Source of the DNA: Erysipelotrichaceae bacterium
GTDB lineage: Bacteria; Bacillota_I; Bacilli_A; Erysipelotrichales; Erysipelotrichaceae
NCBI GenBank assembly: GCA_003446295.1
Contig: DMBB01000191.1
Coordinates: 676 to 7,123, forward strand
Reading direction: 5' to 3'
Length of the DNA: 6,448 nucleotides
Positions 5,508-6,448 of the stretch are shown here, piece after piece (positions within the stretch are counted from its first letter, which is position 1; every line of letters starts with the position of its first letter). Below the pieces are notes generated by a model, which worked only from the letters and a program-made list of their open reading frames with translations, searched no databases and was not told the origin of the DNA. A program made the translations under genes and the position numbers.

Positions 5508-6294
5508 TTTTTTTCTTCTTCCTTTCCTTTTTCATAGGTACGATGTTGATGATGATCAGCACGATCGTAATGACATAAACAATAATTGCGGACAATGCAT
5601 TGATTGTCGGGTTAACACGCTTAACGTTTGCATAGACGTAGATGGAGATGTTGTTTACGCCCGGCCCGGTCGTAAACATTGAGATGACGAAGTCATCGAA
5701 TGACATCGAGAATGCGATCAGTGCACCGGAGATGATTCCGGGTTTGATCTGAGGAATAATGACCTTCCAAAGTGCCTGAAGCGGTGTGCACCCAAGATCC
5801 AGCGCAGCTTCCGCCAGGTTGGGATCCAGTGTTCTGAGCTTCGGCATAATAGACAGGATCACATACGGTATACAGAAGGCAATGTGCGCCATGACCATGG
5901 TCGTAAATCCTGTTTTGATCCTCAGGCTGGTAAACAGCAGCATGAATCCGATCGCTGTAACGATATCCGGGTTCAGCATCGGCAGGTTGTTGACCTGATT
6001 GATTGCCTCACGCAGAGCTTTCTTGGATTTGGAGAGACCGATCGCTGTAACTGTTCCGACGATCGTCGATACGGTCGTTGCGATCACGGCACAGCTTGTG
6101 GTGTACCAGATCGACTCCATGATCGTTCTTGTCTTGAACATCTTCCGATACCATTCCAGTGAGAATCCTGTGAATGTCGTCAGTGACTTGGAACTGTTGA
6201 AGGAGAAGATCACCACATAGATGATCGGCAGATAGAAGAATGCGAAGACCAGAAACAGGAAGATCTTCTCATAAGGCTTGGTTTTCTGTTCCAT
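5488..6294 (-). CDS. potC: Spermidine/putrescine ABC transporter permease PotC
   Basis: One of the two integral membrane subunits of the polyamine importer, 268 residues, a usual length. Seen directly: a short cytoplasmic N-terminus, TM1 at about 10-32 (IFLFLVFAFF onward), the loop FSLEWYRKMF (44-53) typical of PotC/PotI, further hydrophobic segments at about 64-87, 105-123, 131-149, 184-203 and 233-253, and the permease EAA motif EAALDLGCT through PQIKPGI (162-187), which docks to the ATPase. The C-terminus is an unusually Lys-rich tail (255-263) that also encodes the potD ribosome site. Start: AGGAGG at 6302-6307, seven bases ahead of the ATG. The ATG overlaps the potB stop by one base (TGATG), which suggests coupled translation. 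The final 20 bases overlap potD. Confidence 0.95.
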   Translation of the reverse strand: MEQKTKPYEKIFLFLVFAFFYLPIIYVVIFSFNSSKSLTTFTGFSLEWYRKMFKTRTIMESIWYTTSCAVIATTVSTIVGTVTAIGLSKSKKALREAINQVNNLPMLNPDIVTAIGFMLLFTSLRIKTGFTTMVMAHIAFCIPYVILSIMPKLRTLDPNLAEAALDLGCTPLQALWKVIIPQIKPGIISGALIAFSMSFDDFVISMFTTGPGVNNISIYVYANVKRVNPTINALSAIIVYVITIVLIIINIVPMKKERKKKKNELQNS

Positions 6295-6448
6295 CAGTCA
6301 TCCTCCTGTTCTCCGACCTTGCGGTCAAGCTTTCTTGTAAAGTACATAGAAGCCAGAATGATGATCGCCATGATCAGGCTGATCGCAGAACCGAAGTTCC
6401 AGTCACCGGTTGAGATGAAGTAATCTTCGATCAGGTTTCCGATCAGGA
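6294..6448 (-). CDS. potB: Spermidine/putrescine ABC transporter permease PotB, C-terminal end (cut by right window edge)
   Basis: Only the last 50 codons and the stop are visible, reading from the right edge. The segment LIGNLIEDYFISTGDWNFGS (1-20 of the fragment) matches the PotB/PotH C-terminal signature, in which the substrate-side loop N-L-I-x-x-x-F precedes a DWxFGxA(A)IS entry into the last transmembrane helix (about 21-35). A charged cytoplasmic tail ends in QEDD. The stop TGA at 6294-6296 overlaps the potC start by one base. Its position directly upstream of potC and potD supports the assignment. The gene for the ATPase PotA is expected beyond the edge but is not seen. Confidence 0.9.
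   Translation of the reverse strand, partial: LIGNLIEDYFISTGDWNFGSAISLIMAIIILASMYFTRKLDRKVGEQEDD

Noticed and set aside
1..6448. CRISPR array, insertion sequence, tRNA/rRNA or attachment sites
   Set aside because: I saw no regularly spaced repeats, transposase motifs, cloverleaf-like sequence or long direct repeats on either strand when reading by eye.

Overview
This is a bacterial chromosome window from a low-to-mid GC, Gram-positive-type organism. The evidence for Bacillota is the strong AGGAGG ribosome sites, two lipoprotein precursors with Gram-positive-like lipoboxes, a class B sortase-like protein and a compact potB-potC-potD polyamine operon. A gut Erysipelotrichia or Lachnospiraceae-like host is plausible, but this is an inference from style and not from a marker gene. 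The coding density is high, all genes but one are on the minus strand, and no gene-free stretch exceeds about 110 bases.

Layout from left to right. Positions 1-683 (minus) hold the N-terminal half of a MATE-family multidrug/Na+ antiporter, cut by the left edge. A clear Rho-independent terminator (725-750) separates it from a cytidylate kinase-like protein (759-1346, minus). A 108-base intergenic region with a perfect 7-bp dyad (1397-1415) follows. Then come two tightly linked minus-strand genes, transcribed from right to left: a sortase-B-like lipoprotein (2619-3434) and a short ceramidase-family hydrolase (1455-2612). Only six bases separate them, and the hydrolase ribosome site lies inside the last codons of the sortase-like gene. 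A divergent promoter region (about 3435-3543) separates this pair from the only plus-strand gene, an esterase-D/enterochelin-esterase-like alpha/beta hydrolase (3544-4326). Two convergent hairpin terminators (4307-4338 plus, 4351-4379 minus) close that gene and the polyamine operon. The right end is potB (partial, C-terminal 50 residues), potC and potD, transcribed leftward with overlapping junctions (1 bp and 20 bp).

Function. The pot genes encode an ABC importer for spermidine/putrescine: two permeases and a lipoprotein binding protein. The ATPase potA is presumably just beyond the right edge. The MATE pump, the cytidylate kinase-like protein and the esterase look like separate housekeeping or accessory units. 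The least ordinary part is the sortase-like/ceramidase-like pair. The sortase-like protein keeps the catalytic Cys and Arg but has Asn where the catalytic His is expected, and it is anchored as a lipoprotein. Its partner is a signal-less, roughly half-length member of the neutral ceramidase family with the metal-ligand motifs retained. I see no CRISPR array, transposon, tRNA, rRNA or phage feature.
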